Shown: piece by piece, positions 46,615 through 55,296 of the stretch
How the letters are laid out: each line of letters starts with the position of its first letter
Numbering within the stretch: position 1 is the first letter of the stretch
Source: Geodermatophilus telluris
Lineage (GTDB): Bacteria; Actinomycetota; Actinomycetes; Mycobacteriales; Geodermatophilaceae
Length of the DNA stretch: 64,000 nucleotides
Assembly: GCF_900102745.1 (NCBI RefSeq)
Contig: NZ_FMZF01000003.1
Location: 186,001 to 250,000 of the forward strand
Reading direction: 5' to 3'
The notes under the pieces: generated by a model
Told to the model about the DNA's origin: nothing
Databases searched by the model: none
The model's input: only the letters and a program-made list of their open reading frames with translations
Position numbers and translations under genes: made by a program

Positions 46615-46678
46615 GGAACGGCCTCCCTGCAGGGCCCCGCTGCGAGCGGAGCGAGTGGTGGGGGGCAGGGAGGTCCTT
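46615..46678 (-). repeat. Stop-adjacent hairpin repeat, copy 6 (after DUF3039)
   Basis: Minus-strand reading: AAGGACCTCCCTGCCCC follows the DUF3039 stop, and GCAGGGAGGCCGTTCC closes the stem. The arms TCCCTGC/GCAGGGA are perfectly paired. It separates the convergent YihY and DUF3039 genes. Confidence 0.7.
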
Positions 46679-46906
46679 CTACTCGCGGAGCTGCTCGTAG
46701 ACCTCCTTGCAGGCCGGGCAGACCGGGCTGCCGGGCTTGGGGCTCTTGGTCACCGGGAACACCTCGCCGCACAGCGCCTCGACCAGCGTGCCCATGACCG
46801 CGCTCTCGGCGATCTTGTCCTTCTTGACGTAGTGGAAGACCTCGTTGGCGTTGCCGGTGTCGCTGTCGCGGACGTCGGGCTTCTCGAGGAGGTCGGAACT
46901 GCTCAC
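46679..46906 (-). CDS. DUF3039 domain-containing protein
   Basis: A 75-residue actinobacterial protein. The conserved core is FHYVKKDKIAESAVMGTLVE, then a small Cys site (EALCGEVF, SPVCPACKEVYEQL) that may bind metal. The GTG at 46906 has GGGAGAG upstream. DUF3039 genes are frequently near the psuG/PfkB or helicase genes in Actinobacteria; the function is unknown. Confidence 0.85.
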   Translation of the reverse strand: MSSSDLLEKPDVRDSDTGNANEVFHYVKKDKIAESAVMGTLVEALCGEVFPVTKSPKPGSPVCPACKEVYEQLRE

Positions 46907-46997
46907 GGGCTCTCCCAGGGTCGGGTCCAGGTGGCGGCGGGGGCGCGGCGCCGAGGGAGGAGCCGGACGCTCCCCGCCCACCGACCATGATGGCAGG

Positions 46998-47948
46998 GTG
47001 TCCGTCGAACCCACCTCCACCGGCCGCCACGCCGTCGGCTCCCCGCTGCGCCTCTCCCCCGAGGTCGACGAGGCGCTGACCGCCGGTGCCCCCGTCGTCG
47101 CGCTCGAGAGCACGCTGCTGGCCCACGGCCTCCCCCGGCCGGACAACCGCGCGGCCGCCGACGACGTCGAGGCCGCGGTGCGGGCCGGTGGTGCCGTGCC
47201 GGCGACCGTCGCGGTGCTCGACGGCGTCCCGCACGTGGGCCTGACCGCCGAGCAGGTCGACCGGGTGTGCCGCGACCCGGACCTGGCCAAGCTCGGCGTC
47301 CGCGACCTGCCGGTGGCCGCCGCGCTGGGCCTGTCGGGCGCCACCACCGTCTCCAGCACCGCGCTGCTGGCCGCCGCCGCCGGGATCGGCGTGTTCGCCA
47401 CCGGCGGGCTGGGCGGGGTGCACCGCCAGTCGGCCGAGACCTTCGACGAGTCGGCCGACCTCACCGCGCTCTCGCGGACCTCGCTGGCCGTCGTCTGCGC
47501 GGGCGTGAAGTCCATCCTCGACGTCCCGGCGACGCTGGAGCGGATGGAGAGCCTGTCGGTGACCGTCGTCGGCTACCGCACCCGCACCTTCCCCGGCTTC
47601 TACGTGGCCGACTCGGGCTCACCGGTCGAGTGGTCGGTCGACTCGCCCGAGCAGGCCGCCGCGGTGCTCGCCGCCCGGCGCGAGCTGGCACCCGGCGCCG
47701 TCGTCGTGGCCAACCCCCTGCCGGCCGACGAGCAGCTCGACCCGGCGCTGCACGACCGGGTCATCGCCGATGCGCTGGCCGCCGCCGAGGCCGCCGGGGT
47801 GCGCGGCAAGGCGGTGACGCCGTTCGTGCTCGACCACCTGCACCGGGCCAGCGAGGGCGCCACGCTCGCGGTCAACGTGCGCCTCGTGCTGCGCAACGCC
47901 GAGCTCGCGGGGCGGATCGCCGCCGCGCTCGCCGGGCAGGCGCGCTGA
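46998..47948 (+). CDS. psuG: Pseudouridine-5'-phosphate glycosidase
   Basis: A 316-residue PsuG that splits pseudouridine 5'-phosphate into uracil and ribose 5-phosphate. Motifs are VVALESTLLAHGLPRPDN, AVLDGVPHVGLT, the VFATGGLGGVHR block, VVCAGVKSILDVPATLE and the C-terminal AVTPFVLDHLH. The GTG at 46998 gives the usual length, with CATGAT six bases before it as a possible leaderless -10. It is coupled to the PfkB kinase gene, as expected for pseudouridine breakdown, where PsuK first phosphorylates the nucleoside. Confidence 0.93.
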   Translation: MSVEPTSTGRHAVGSPLRLSPEVDEALTAGAPVVALESTLLAHGLPRPDNRAAADDVEAAVRAGGAVPATVAVLDGVPHVGLTAEQVDRVCRDPDLAKLGVRDLPVAAALGLSGATTVSSTALLAAAAGIGVFATGGLGGVHRQSAETFDESADLTALSRTSLAVVCAGVKSILDVPATLERMESLSVTVVGYRTRTFPGFYVADSGSPVEWSVDSPEQAAAVLAARRELAPGAVVVANPLPADEQLDPALHDRVIADALAAAEAAGVRGKAVTPFVLDHLHRASEGATLAVNVRLVLRNAELAGRIAAALAGQAR

Positions 47949-48823
47949 GCACCGCGCGGCCGGTGGTCGTCGTCGGCGACGTCGCCACCGACGTCGTCGC
48001 CGTCCTCGCCGGGGAGCCGGCACCGGGGTCGGACCGGCCGGCCACCATCCGCACGCGGGGCGGCGGGGCCGGCGCCAACGTGGCCGCCCACCTCGCCGCG
48101 CTCGGCGTGCCGGTGCAGCTGGCCGGCTGCGTGGGCGACGACGCCGCCGGGACGGCACTGGCCGGCGAGCTGGCCGCGGCCGGCGTCCGGACGGCGCTGC
48201 GCCGGGTGGCCGGGGCCGCCACCGGCACGATCGTCAGCCTGGTCGAGCCCGGCGGGCAGCGCAGCATGCTGGCCGACCGCGGCGCCAACCTGGCGCTGCA
48301 CGCGGGCGACGTCCCGGCGCCCGCCCCGGGCGGGCACCTGCACCTGTCGGGCTACACGCTGCTCGACGAGCGGCCGCGGGCCGCCGGGCTCGCCGCGCTG
48401 GCCGCGGCGCGCGCCGCCGGGTGCACCGTCTCGGTGGACCCGGCCTCGACCGGCCCGCTGGCCGCCTCCGGGGTGGACCGCTGGCTGGCCGACACCGCCG
48501 GCGTCGACCTGCTGCTGCCCAACGCCGACGAGGCGCGACTGCTCACCGGCTGCGCGGACGCCGTGGAGGCCGCACGGGCACTGGCCGCCCGGCACGCCGC
48601 GGTGGCGGTGACCCTGGGCGCCGAGGGCGCGCTGTGGGCCTCGGGCGACGAGCTGGTGCACCGCCCGGCGCACCCGGCCGCGGTGGTGGACACCACCGGT
48701 GCCGGCGACGCGTTCACGGCCGGCCTGCTGGCGGTGTGGCTCGCCGGCGGCGACCCGGTGACCGCGCTCGACGCCGGGCTGGCCCGGGCCGCCGCGGTGG
48801 TCGGGCGGCCCGGCGCGCGCTGA
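47945..48823 (+). CDS. PfkB family carbohydrate kinase (probable pseudouridine kinase)
   Basis: A PfkB-family kinase of about 290 residues. The N-terminal motif is RTRGGGAGANVAAHLAALG and the C-terminal catalytic motif is VDTTGAGDAFTAGLL with the Asp base; VVVVGDVATDVV is the first strand. Its position after psuG suggests pseudouridine kinase (PsuK); a ribokinase is the alternative. The start is a CTG that overlaps the psuG stop in CTGA; the next ordinary start is GTG at 47963. GGGCAGG lies before the CTG. Confidence 0.85.
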   Translation: MSTARPVVVVGDVATDVVAVLAGEPAPGSDRPATIRTRGGGAGANVAAHLAALGVPVQLAGCVGDDAAGTALAGELAAAGVRTALRRVAGAATGTIVSLVEPGGQRSMLADRGANLALHAGDVPAPAPGGHLHLSGYTLLDERPRAAGLAALAAARAAGCTVSVDPASTGPLAASGVDRWLADTAGVDLLLPNADEARLLTGCADAVEAARALAARHAAVAVTLGAEGALWASGDELVHRPAHPAAVVDTTGAGDAFTAGLLAVWLAGGDPVTALDAGLARAAAVVGRPGAR

Positions 48824-48826
48824 GGC

Positions 48827-49186
48827 TCAGCCGTCGATGACCCGGCCGCCCTCGATCACCCGGCGCTCCCGCGGCGGGGCCTCCAGGATCCGGTCGGGCC
48901 GCGGCGCGACGTAGCGGTGGGCGTCGAGCTTCTTCTTCGGCGGCCGGTCGTTGGCCATGACGACGGCGATCCAGGGCAGCACCGTGCCGAGCACGGCAAA
49001 GATGATCATCAGCCAGACGGTCTGGTAGAACACCGCGGCCAGCACCAGGCTGATGCCGCGGACGGCCATGGTCAGCACGTACCGCCGCTTCCGGGCCGCG
49101 TGCTGCTCGACCAGGCTCGGTTCGGCCTGGGTGATGAGCACCGGCTCGGCCTTGCGGGGTCGCGCGGACTGCTGGCTCGAGGCCAC
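48827..49186 (-). CDS. DUF3099 domain membrane protein
   Basis: A 119-residue actinobacterial protein with two hydrophobic helices (MAVRGISLVLAAVFYQTVW; LMIIFAVLGTVLPWIAVV) preceded by a polar PVLITQAEPSLVEQHAARKR stretch and followed by a basic tail. DUF3099 members are small membrane proteins of unknown function. The GTG at 49186 (or 49192) has GGAGGGAAGGG upstream. The 179 bases to the next gene show no other feature. Confidence 0.82.
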   Translation of the reverse strand: MASSQQSARPRKAEPVLITQAEPSLVEQHAARKRRYVLTMAVRGISLVLAAVFYQTVWLMIIFAVLGTVLPWIAVVMANDRPPKKKLDAHRYVAPRPDRILEAPPRERRVIEGGRVIDG

Positions 49187-49365
49187 GAGCACCCTTCCCT
49201 CCGCGGGCCGGGGCGGAGACGGCACGGTGTCGCCTGCGAGGAACCAGTTGCCCGTCATCCGGTGGCGGGCAATCCGGCGTCTCCCGGTCCGCCCTCCATC
49301 GTGCCACTCGCACCGGGTCCGTGCAGGGCCCTCCGCGGACGATCCGGTGCTGGTCGAGGGCGCGG

Positions 49366-49965
49366 TCAGCGGGCGGCGGCGGCGGCCTTCGCGGCCTTCT
49401 TGGCCTCCTGCTTGGCGGCCCGCACCTCGGCCAGCGACTCGGGCCCGGTGATGTCGGCGACCGAGCGCCGGGAGCCCTCCTCGCCGTAGGAGCCGGCCGC
49501 CTCCCGCCACCCGGGCGGGGTCACGCCGTACTGCTTGCCGAGCAGCGCGACGAGGATCTTCGCCTTCTGCGCGCCGAAGCCGGGCAGCTCGCCGATCCGG
49601 CGCAGCAGGGTGGCGCCGTCGGGGACGCCGTCCCACAGCCCCTCGGCGCGGCCGTCGTAGCGGTCGACCAACAGCCGGCACAGCGCCCGCGCCCGGGCCG
49701 CCATCGACCCGGGGTAGCGGTGCACCGCGGGCGGCCCGGCGAACCAGGCGGCCAGCGCGTCGGGGTCGGCGTCGGCGACGGCGGCGGCCGACAGCCTGTC
49801 CGTCGCGGGGTCGAGGCCCATCCGCTCGGCGAGCAGCCGGGGCCCGGCGAAGGCCCGCTCCATGGGGAACTGCTGGTCGAAGAGCATCCCGAGCACGAGG
49901 GCGAGGGGGTCGCGGCCGAGCAGGTCGTCGGCGGCGTCGTCCTGGGTGATGCGGAGAGTCGGCAC
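49366..49965 (-). CDS. HhH-GPD-type base excision DNA repair protein
   Basis: A 199-residue HhH-GPD protein. The FDQQFPMERAFAGPRLLAERM segment starts the domain, and the helix-hairpin-helix lies in LRRIGELPGFGAQKAKILVALLG with its GPD-type loop. A Lys-rich tail follows. It may be a glycosylase for damaged bases; the substrate is unknown. The GTG at 49965 begins MPTLRITQDDAADDL. A truncated, diverged copy of its first 32 codons lies at 53939-54033. Confidence 0.85.
   Translation of the reverse strand: MPTLRITQDDAADDLLGRDPLALVLGMLFDQQFPMERAFAGPRLLAERMGLDPATDRLSAAAVADADPDALAAWFAGPPAVHRYPGSMAARARALCRLLVDRYDGRAEGLWDGVPDGATLLRRIGELPGFGAQKAKILVALLGKQYGVTPPGWREAAGSYGEEGSRRSVADITGPESLAEVRAAKQEAKKAAKAAAAAR
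49871..49965. repeat. Direct repeat: 5' end of the HhH-GPD gene (intact copy)
   Basis: These 95 bases match 53939-54033 without gaps at 87 of 95 positions by hand alignment, in the same orientation. The two copies flank the sensor-kinase, response-regulator and GAF-ANTAR genes. Confidence 0.75.
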
Positions 49966-50000
49966 GCCGCAGATGGTGCCGCAGGGCGAACCGGGCGCAC

Positions 50001-51740
50001 TCACCCCGCGTCCCCACCGTGTTCCTCGTCGACCGGCTCCGCAGCGCTCAACCGGGCTCCGCGCTCCGCCGCGTCTCCGGCCAGCGAGCGGAGGAGCTGG
50101 TCGAGGTCGTCCATCCCGAGCGGCTTCGTCAGGTGGCGGTCGAACCCTGCCTCACGGGCCCGCACCCGGTCCTCCTCCCGGCCGAACCCGGAGACGGCGA
50201 CCAGGCCGGTCGAGCGGTGGGCCCGCGAACCGCGGAGCCGCCGGGCCACCTCGTACCCGTCGATGCCCGCACCGAGCGCGATGTCGCAGAGCACGACGTC
50301 GAAGGGTTCCTGCGCGGCGGCCACTCCGCCCTCCCCGCTGGAGGCGAGCGTCACCTCGTGCCCGAGTTCCCGCAGGAGGGACGCGTAGAAGCGGGCCAGG
50401 TCCTCGTTGTCGTCGATCACCAGGACCCGCAACGACGCCGTCGGCGCAGCGGTTGAGGGCGCGGCCCCCTGGTCGGCGCCCTCCTCCGAAGACGTGAGGA
50501 CCGGGAGTCGGACGCTGAACACGGCTCCTCCGACGGCCGGGTCGCTGCGCGCGGTCACCGTGCCTCCGTGCGCCTCGACGATGCCGCGGACCACGGCCAG
50601 CCCCAGGCCGAGGCCCTCGGGGGCGCCCCGACCGGGATCAGCCGCCCGGGTGAACGGCTCGAAGAGCGAACCGGCCAGGTCGGGGGGCAGCCCCGGCCCG
50701 GTGTCGCGGACGCGCAGTTCGGCGACCTCTGCGTGGGCGGCGAGCTCGACGGTGATCGCGGCCCCGGCGGGGGTGTACTTGTAGGCGTTGTCGAGCAGGT
50801 TGGCGATGGCCTGGGCGAGTCGCACGGGATCGCCGCTGACGATCACCGGCGTGCTCGGAAGGTGCAGTCCGACCGGTCTGCCCGCGGTCCCTCGGGTGGA
50901 CCCGGTGTCGTGGACGGCTTGCTCCACCACTGCGCGCAGGTCGATCCGCTGTCGCCGCACGGCCAGGCGTCCGGTGAGACCGCGGGCCGCGTCGAGCAGG
51001 TCGTCGCTCATCCGGGTCAGCGCCCCGCTTTGTCGGTCGAGCACGTCCAGAGCCGGGTGCCCGGACAGATCCAGCGCCAGCACGTCGAGGGCCGCCCGGA
51101 CCGCTGCGAGCGGATTGCGCAGCTCGTGCGACAGGGTGGCCAGGAACTGGTCCTTCGCGCGGGTCTGCGCTCGGAGGGCCGCCGTGGTCATCTCGAGCTG
51201 GTCGTTGAGCTCGCGCAGGCGCTGGTTGGCGTCCTGGACCTCTCGGGCCCGGGTGAAGAGGTCGGCCTCCATCTGCTCGAGCCGGGTCAACAGCGCGACC
51301 TCCCACCGCTGCCGCTCCTGGCCGGCCTCGCGGAGCCGCACCAGGTCGGTGACGTCCTGGACCCGGTGGATGACCACCGCCACCCGGCCGTCGTCGTCGA
51401 GCACCGGGGTGTTCACCGGACTCCAGTACCTCGTGACGAAGGTGCCGTCCGGCGCGCGGACGTCGTAGCGCTGCAGCGCGAGCGCGTCCGGGGAGCCGGT
51501 GCGCACGACCGTCTCCAGCGACCGGCGCAGGTTCACCACCCCGTCTGCCAGCGGGTCGTCGGGGTTGTCGGGGAACACGTCGAACATCGGCCGGCCGACC
51601 ACGGCGTCGGGGTCGACGAACGTGGCCTCGGCGTAGGCCCGGTTGACCGCCAGGATCACGAAGTCCGCCGTCATGACCAGGTAGGGCGATGGCGACGCCT
51701 GGAACAGCGCCCGGAAGTCCAGCTCGTGCGCCGACGTCAT
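50001..51740 (-). CDS. Hybrid PAS-sensor histidine kinase with receiver domain
   Basis: A 579-residue cytoplasmic sensor. A PAS domain (residues about 10-130, with SPSPYLVMTADFVILAVN and VIHRVQDVT) is followed by a coiled coil (about 135-195), HisKA with the phosphorylated His205 in LSHELRNPL, an HATPase (NLLDNAYKYTP, DTGPGLPPDL, GLGLGLAVV), and a C-terminal receiver (about 438-560, phospho-Asp486 in VLCDIALG). It lacks membrane helices, so it senses something inside the cell. It overlaps no gene; the response regulator ends seven bases upstream, so the two form a pair. Confidence 0.93.
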   Translation of the reverse strand: MTSAHELDFRALFQASPSPYLVMTADFVILAVNRAYAEATFVDPDAVVGRPMFDVFPDNPDDPLADGVVNLRRSLETVVRTGSPDALALQRYDVRAPDGTFVTRYWSPVNTPVLDDDGRVAVVIHRVQDVTDLVRLREAGQERQRWEVALLTRLEQMEADLFTRAREVQDANQRLRELNDQLEMTTAALRAQTRAKDQFLATLSHELRNPLAAVRAALDVLALDLSGHPALDVLDRQSGALTRMSDDLLDAARGLTGRLAVRRQRIDLRAVVEQAVHDTGSTRGTAGRPVGLHLPSTPVIVSGDPVRLAQAIANLLDNAYKYTPAGAAITVELAAHAEVAELRVRDTGPGLPPDLAGSLFEPFTRAADPGRGAPEGLGLGLAVVRGIVEAHGGTVTARSDPAVGGAVFSVRLPVLTSSEEGADQGAAPSTAAPTASLRVLVIDDNEDLARFYASLLRELGHEVTLASSGEGGVAAAQEPFDVVLCDIALGAGIDGYEVARRLRGSRAHRSTGLVAVSGFGREEDRVRAREAGFDRHLTKPLGMDDLDQLLRSLAGDAAERGARLSAAEPVDEEHGGDAG

Positions 51741-51747
51741 CGCCGAC

Positions 51748-52443
51748 TCACGGGTCCAGCCGGTAGCCGACGCCGCGCACGGTCACGATCCGCGGCGTCG
51801 TCACCTCGGCACGCTGCAGCTTCTGCCGCAGCCGGTAGACGTGCTCGGCCACCGTGGACGCGCTCTGCCGGTCCGCGCCTCCACCCCACACCCGCTCCAG
51901 CAACTGCTCCGGTGAGAACACCTGCCGCGGGGAGGCGGCCAGAAAGGCCAGCAGATCGTGTTCCAGGGGTCGCAACGGCAGGAGCTCGCCCTTGACGGTC
52001 GCCTCGTGGGCCGCGGTGTCGATCACCAGGTCCCCCACCTCCACCGACGCGGTGGGGCGGGCGTCCGACGACCGGCGCAGCACGGCGCGCAGGCGAGCCG
52101 CCAGCTCCGGGAGCGAGAAGGGCTTGACCACGTAGTCGTCGGCGCCCAGCTCCAACCCCAGGACCCGGTCGCTCTCCCGGCCGCGGCCGGTCAGCACCAC
52201 CACGGGCACCGCCCGCCCGGACCGCCGCAAGCTGCGCAGCAGGTCCAGACCGTTGCCGTCGGGCAGCCCCAGATCGAGGACGACCGCGTCCACCGCACGG
52301 TCGTCGAGCCGCTGCATCCCGGTCCGGCCATCGCCGGCGAGCACGACGTCGAACCCCTCGCGGCGCAGGAACTCCTCCGCCATCACCGCGAGATCCCGCT
52401 CGTCCTCGACCAGGACGACCACCGGCCGGACGAGCGGCCCCAC
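51748..52443 (-). CDS. OmpR-family DNA-binding response regulator
   Basis: A 231-residue response regulator. The receiver (residues about 7-120) has the acidic pocket EDERD and phospho-Asp57 (VVLDLGLP), with conserved Lys in VVKPFS. The C-terminal winged helix (about 133-230) has the usual LRPLEHDLLAFLAASP and STVAEHVYRLRQKL motifs. The GTG at 52443 follows GGAGGGGGGAGC. It is the first gene of the two-gene unit, divergent from GAF-ANTAR. Its target genes are unknown; control of the neighbouring ANTAR gene is plausible. Confidence 0.93.
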   Translation of the reverse strand: MGPLVRPVVVLVEDERDLAVMAEEFLRREGFDVVLAGDGRTGMQRLDDRAVDAVVLDLGLPDGNGLDLLRSLRRSGRAVPVVVLTGRGRESDRVLGLELGADDYVVKPFSLPELAARLRAVLRRSSDARPTASVEVGDLVIDTAAHEATVKGELLPLRPLEHDLLAFLAASPRQVFSPEQLLERVWGGGADRQSASTVAEHVYRLRQKLQRAEVTTPRIVTVRGVGYRLDP

Positions 52444-52651
52444 CGTGCTCCCCCCTCCGCCGGATCCGTTGATCCGACGTTGACCCGACGACCGGACTCA
52501 ACCCATCCGGGGACCGTACAACCGCCCTGGTGGGCCGGATGCCGCTCCGCACCTGACGAGGCAGGTCCGGCACCGACCCGCCGGCCCGGATCCCCGGACC
52601 CGCCACCGCGCCGAGTACCCGCTCGCGCTTCGTCCACCCGAGCGGATCACG

Positions 52652-53776
52652 ATGACCCATCCCGACCTTCCCGACGATGCCGCAGCTGCTCGTGCCCCGA
52701 GCCGTCTGCACGACGGCGGGTCGACCCAGCCTGCGGTCGAGCGCGCGCTCGGCGGGGCCGGCCAGCCGGTCGACGCGCACGTCGCTGAGGCGAGGGAGGC
52801 GCGCCGTCGCGCCGACGAGATGCTGCAGGCCGCTCAGGAGGCCACGCGCAAGGCGCAGCTGGCACGGGAGAGGGCGGACGCGTTGGACGAGCGGGCCGCA
52901 CTGCTCGAGGCCAGGTCCCTGGCCCGGTTGACGCAGAGGACGCGCGCCTCGGTGCCGATCAGACCCGGCCGTGCCGTGGCCCGTCATCCGAACCCGGCGC
53001 CTGCGAACCCCGCCGAGGCGTTGGAACGACTGGGACGGCTGTCCCCGCGCGAGCTGTCGATGGACAGCTTGCTGCAGACGGTGGCCGAGCTCACCAAAGC
53101 CGTGATGCCCGGTGACCCCGAGGCCTCGGTGTCCTTCCTGGTCCGCGACCGCCCCACCACGCTGGTGAGCACCGGCCGGCTCGCCGACGACCTCGACGAG
53201 CGCCAGTACGAACGTGACCACGGACCCTGCCTGCACGCCGCCCGCACCGGTCACATGATCCTGATCACCGACACCCGCACCGAGACCCGGTGGCGGGACT
53301 ACCTGCCACGCGCGGTCGAGCGCGGCTGCCTCAGCTCCCTGTCGGTCCCGCTGCCCATCGACCAGGAAGACCGGGTCACCGCGACGTTGAACATCTACGC
53401 CCGCCAGGCCGACGCGTTCGACGAGGACAGCCGTGCCCTGGCCAGCCGCATCGCGCCCTACGTCGCCGTCGCCGCCGGCAACCTGCACCTCTACCAGCGC
53501 GCCCGGGACAAGGCCGACAACCTGCAGATGGCGCTCGACTCCCGCGCCGTCATCGAGCAGGGCAAGGGAGTGCTCATCGAGCGCTACAAGCTGACACCCG
53601 ACCAGGCCTTCCAGCTGCTGGCCCGGGCGTCGATGAACGGCAACCGGAAGCTGCGCGACGTCGCCGACCACCTCATCCGCACCGGCGAGCTCCTCGGGAC
53701 GGCGCCGCACGGCGACGACGGCCGCCTCGGCCCTCGCCGCGGGCACCGCGGCCGAGAAGCCCCGGAGCACCCCTGA
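52652..53776 (+). CDS. GAF and ANTAR domain-containing protein
   Basis: A 374-residue protein. A coiled coil (about residues 45-90, AREARRRADEMLQAAQEATR) is followed by a GAF domain (about 125-285, with HAARTGHMILITDTRTETRW and SLSVPLPIDQEDRVTATLN) and a C-terminal ANTAR RNA-binding domain (about 293-350, SRAVIEQGKGVLIERYKLTP and AFQLLARASMNGNRKLRDVA). ANTAR proteins bind two-hairpin RNA leaders and prevent termination. Its targets are not visible. It is divergent from the two-component genes, with a 208-base gap. Confidence 0.9.
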   Translation: MTHPDLPDDAAAARAPSRLHDGGSTQPAVERALGGAGQPVDAHVAEAREARRRADEMLQAAQEATRKAQLARERADALDERAALLEARSLARLTQRTRASVPIRPGRAVARHPNPAPANPAEALERLGRLSPRELSMDSLLQTVAELTKAVMPGDPEASVSFLVRDRPTTLVSTGRLADDLDERQYERDHGPCLHAARTGHMILITDTRTETRWRDYLPRAVERGCLSSLSVPLPIDQEDRVTATLNIYARQADAFDEDSRALASRIAPYVAVAAGNLHLYQRARDKADNLQMALDSRAVIEQGKGVLIERYKLTPDQAFQLLARASMNGNRKLRDVADHLIRTGELLGTAPHGDDGRLGPRRGHRGREAPEHP

Positions 53777-53938
53777 TCAGCCGCTGGTCGGGAGGAAGGC
53801 AGGCGATGACACAGGACCAGGTCGTCGCTGCCACACTCGCCGCCGGCCGACCATCCGGTGGCGCGGCACCCGCCGATCGCGGCGAGCGGAGATCGGGCGG
53901 AGCGGTGGCGTCACGCTCCACTGCTTCGTCGACGCACG

Positions 53939-54033
53939 TGCTGGTCGAAGAGCATCCCGAGCACGAGGGCGGGCGGGTCGCGGCCCAGCAGGTCGTCGGC
54001 GGCGCCGTCCCGGGTGGTGCGCAGGGTCGGCAC
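53939..54033 (-). pseudogene. Truncated duplicate of the HhH-GPD gene's 5' end
   Basis: Read on the minus strand from GTG at 54033, this gives MPTLRTTRDGAADDLLGRD, then PPALVLGMLFDQH, against MPTLRITQDDAADDLLGRD, then PLALVLGMLFDQQ of the intact gene at 49965. After FDQ the homology stops and the frame ends after a few more codons. Even the sequence before the start keeps a CACNAT-type -10. The 362-base stretch between GAF-ANTAR and the amidohydrolase holds no other gene that I can support. Confidence 0.75.
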
Positions 54034-54138
54034 GCCCGCATCGTGCCCCACCGCTTCCCCGGGAGGCGCCGCCCGGCCGCGGGTGCTCCGGGGCTTCCGG
54101 CACTGGCGTCCCGGCGTCGGCCTGCCACGGTGCTCGGC

Positions 54139-55296
54139 ATGATCGCGCTGCGCGCCGACCGGGTGTACCGCGGACCCGGCGCCTGGGGTCCCGGTGCCGT
54201 GCTCGTCGAGGGCGGCGTCGTCGCCGACGTGTGCACCGACGGGGGCGGCCTGCCGCCCGACGTCACGGACCTCGGCGACGTCACCGTGCTCCCGGGTCTG
54301 GTCGACTGCCACGTGCACCTGGGGTTCGACTGCTCGGCCGACGTGGTCACCCCGCTGCTCCACGACGGGAACGACGTCCTGCTGCGGCGGATGGCGGACC
54401 ACGCGCGCACCGCCCTGGCCGCCGGCGTCACGACGGTGCGCGACCTCGGGGACCGCCGGTTCCTGTCCCTGGCGCTCCGCGACGCGCTGCGGGCGGAGCC
54501 GTCCTCGGGTCCGGAGCTGCTGGTGTCGGGACCGCCGCTGACCAGGACCCGCGGGCACTGCTGGTTCCTGGGCGGTGAGGCCGACACGACCGAGCAGCTG
54601 CGCGCCGCCGTCCGCGACCGGGCCGAGCGCGGCTGCGACGTCGTGAAGGTCATGGCGACCGGCGGGGCCCTCACCCCGGGCTTCGGCCTCCACGAGTCCC
54701 AGTACGACGTCGAGCACCTCGCTGCCGTGGTGGCGGAGGCCCGTGCCGTCGGGCTGCCGGTCGCGGCCCACGCGCACGGTCCGGCGGGCATCCGGGACAG
54801 CGTGGCGGCCGGCGTGGACAGCGTCGAGCACTGCTCGTGGTTCACCGCCGACGGCGTCGACGTCGACTGGGGCGTCGCCCGGCGGATGGCCGACGACGGC
54901 GTCGTCGTGGGCGCCACGCTCGGCCGGCGGCCCGGTGCCGCGCCCCTGCCCGCGGTCGCCCAGCGCCTGGAGGGCTACCTCGCCACGGTCGCCGACCTCG
55001 TCGGTCTGGGGGTGACGGTGGTGGCCGGCACGGACGGCGGCGTGAGCCCGGGCAAGCCCCACGACGTCCTGCCCCTCGGCATCGTCGCGCTGACCGACCG
55101 CGGGGTCGCCCTCGACGACGCGCTGGCCACCGCGACCACCTCGGCCGCCGCGGCGTGCGGCGTCGGCGGGCGCAAGGGCCGCCTCGCGCGGGGGTACGAC
55201 GCGGACCTCCTAGTCGTGCGGGGCGACCCCCGCCGCGACCCGGCGGCGCTGCTCGAGGTCGACCGCGTCTACCGCGCCGGAGTCCGCGTCCGCTGA
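54139..55296 (+). CDS. Amidohydrolase family protein
   Basis: A 385-residue metal-dependent amidohydrolase. Metal ligands are the HxH of VDCHVHLGFD, the lysine of VVKVMATGGALT, the histidines in VAAHAHGPAGI and VEHCSWF, and the aspartate of VAGTDGGVSPG. The pattern matches imidazolonepropionase-like and prolidase-type hydrolases of the ATZ/TRZ group. The ATG at 54139 follows CACGGT by seven bases, a weak leaderless pattern; the open frame upstream has no homology. It overlaps the convergent MFS gene by 28 bases. The substrate is unknown. Confidence 0.87.
   Translation: MIALRADRVYRGPGAWGPGAVLVEGGVVADVCTDGGGLPPDVTDLGDVTVLPGLVDCHVHLGFDCSADVVTPLLHDGNDVLLRRMADHARTALAAGVTTVRDLGDRRFLSLALRDALRAEPSSGPELLVSGPPLTRTRGHCWFLGGEADTTEQLRAAVRDRAERGCDVVKVMATGGALTPGFGLHESQYDVEHLAAVVAEARAVGLPVAAHAHGPAGIRDSVAAGVDSVEHCSWFTADGVDVDWGVARRMADDGVVVGATLGRRPGAAPLPAVAQRLEGYLATVADLVGLGVTVVAGTDGGVSPGKPHDVLPLGIVALTDRGVALDDALATATTSAAAACGVGGRKGRLARGYDADLLVVRGDPRRDPAALLEVDRVYRAGVRVR

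Noticed and set aside
53806-54138. Possible small gene starting MTQDQVVAATLAAG between GAF-ANTAR and the amidohydrolase
   Set aside because: It lacks a stop before the amidohydrolase frame, has no homology, and overlaps the truncated HhH-GPD copy on the other strand.
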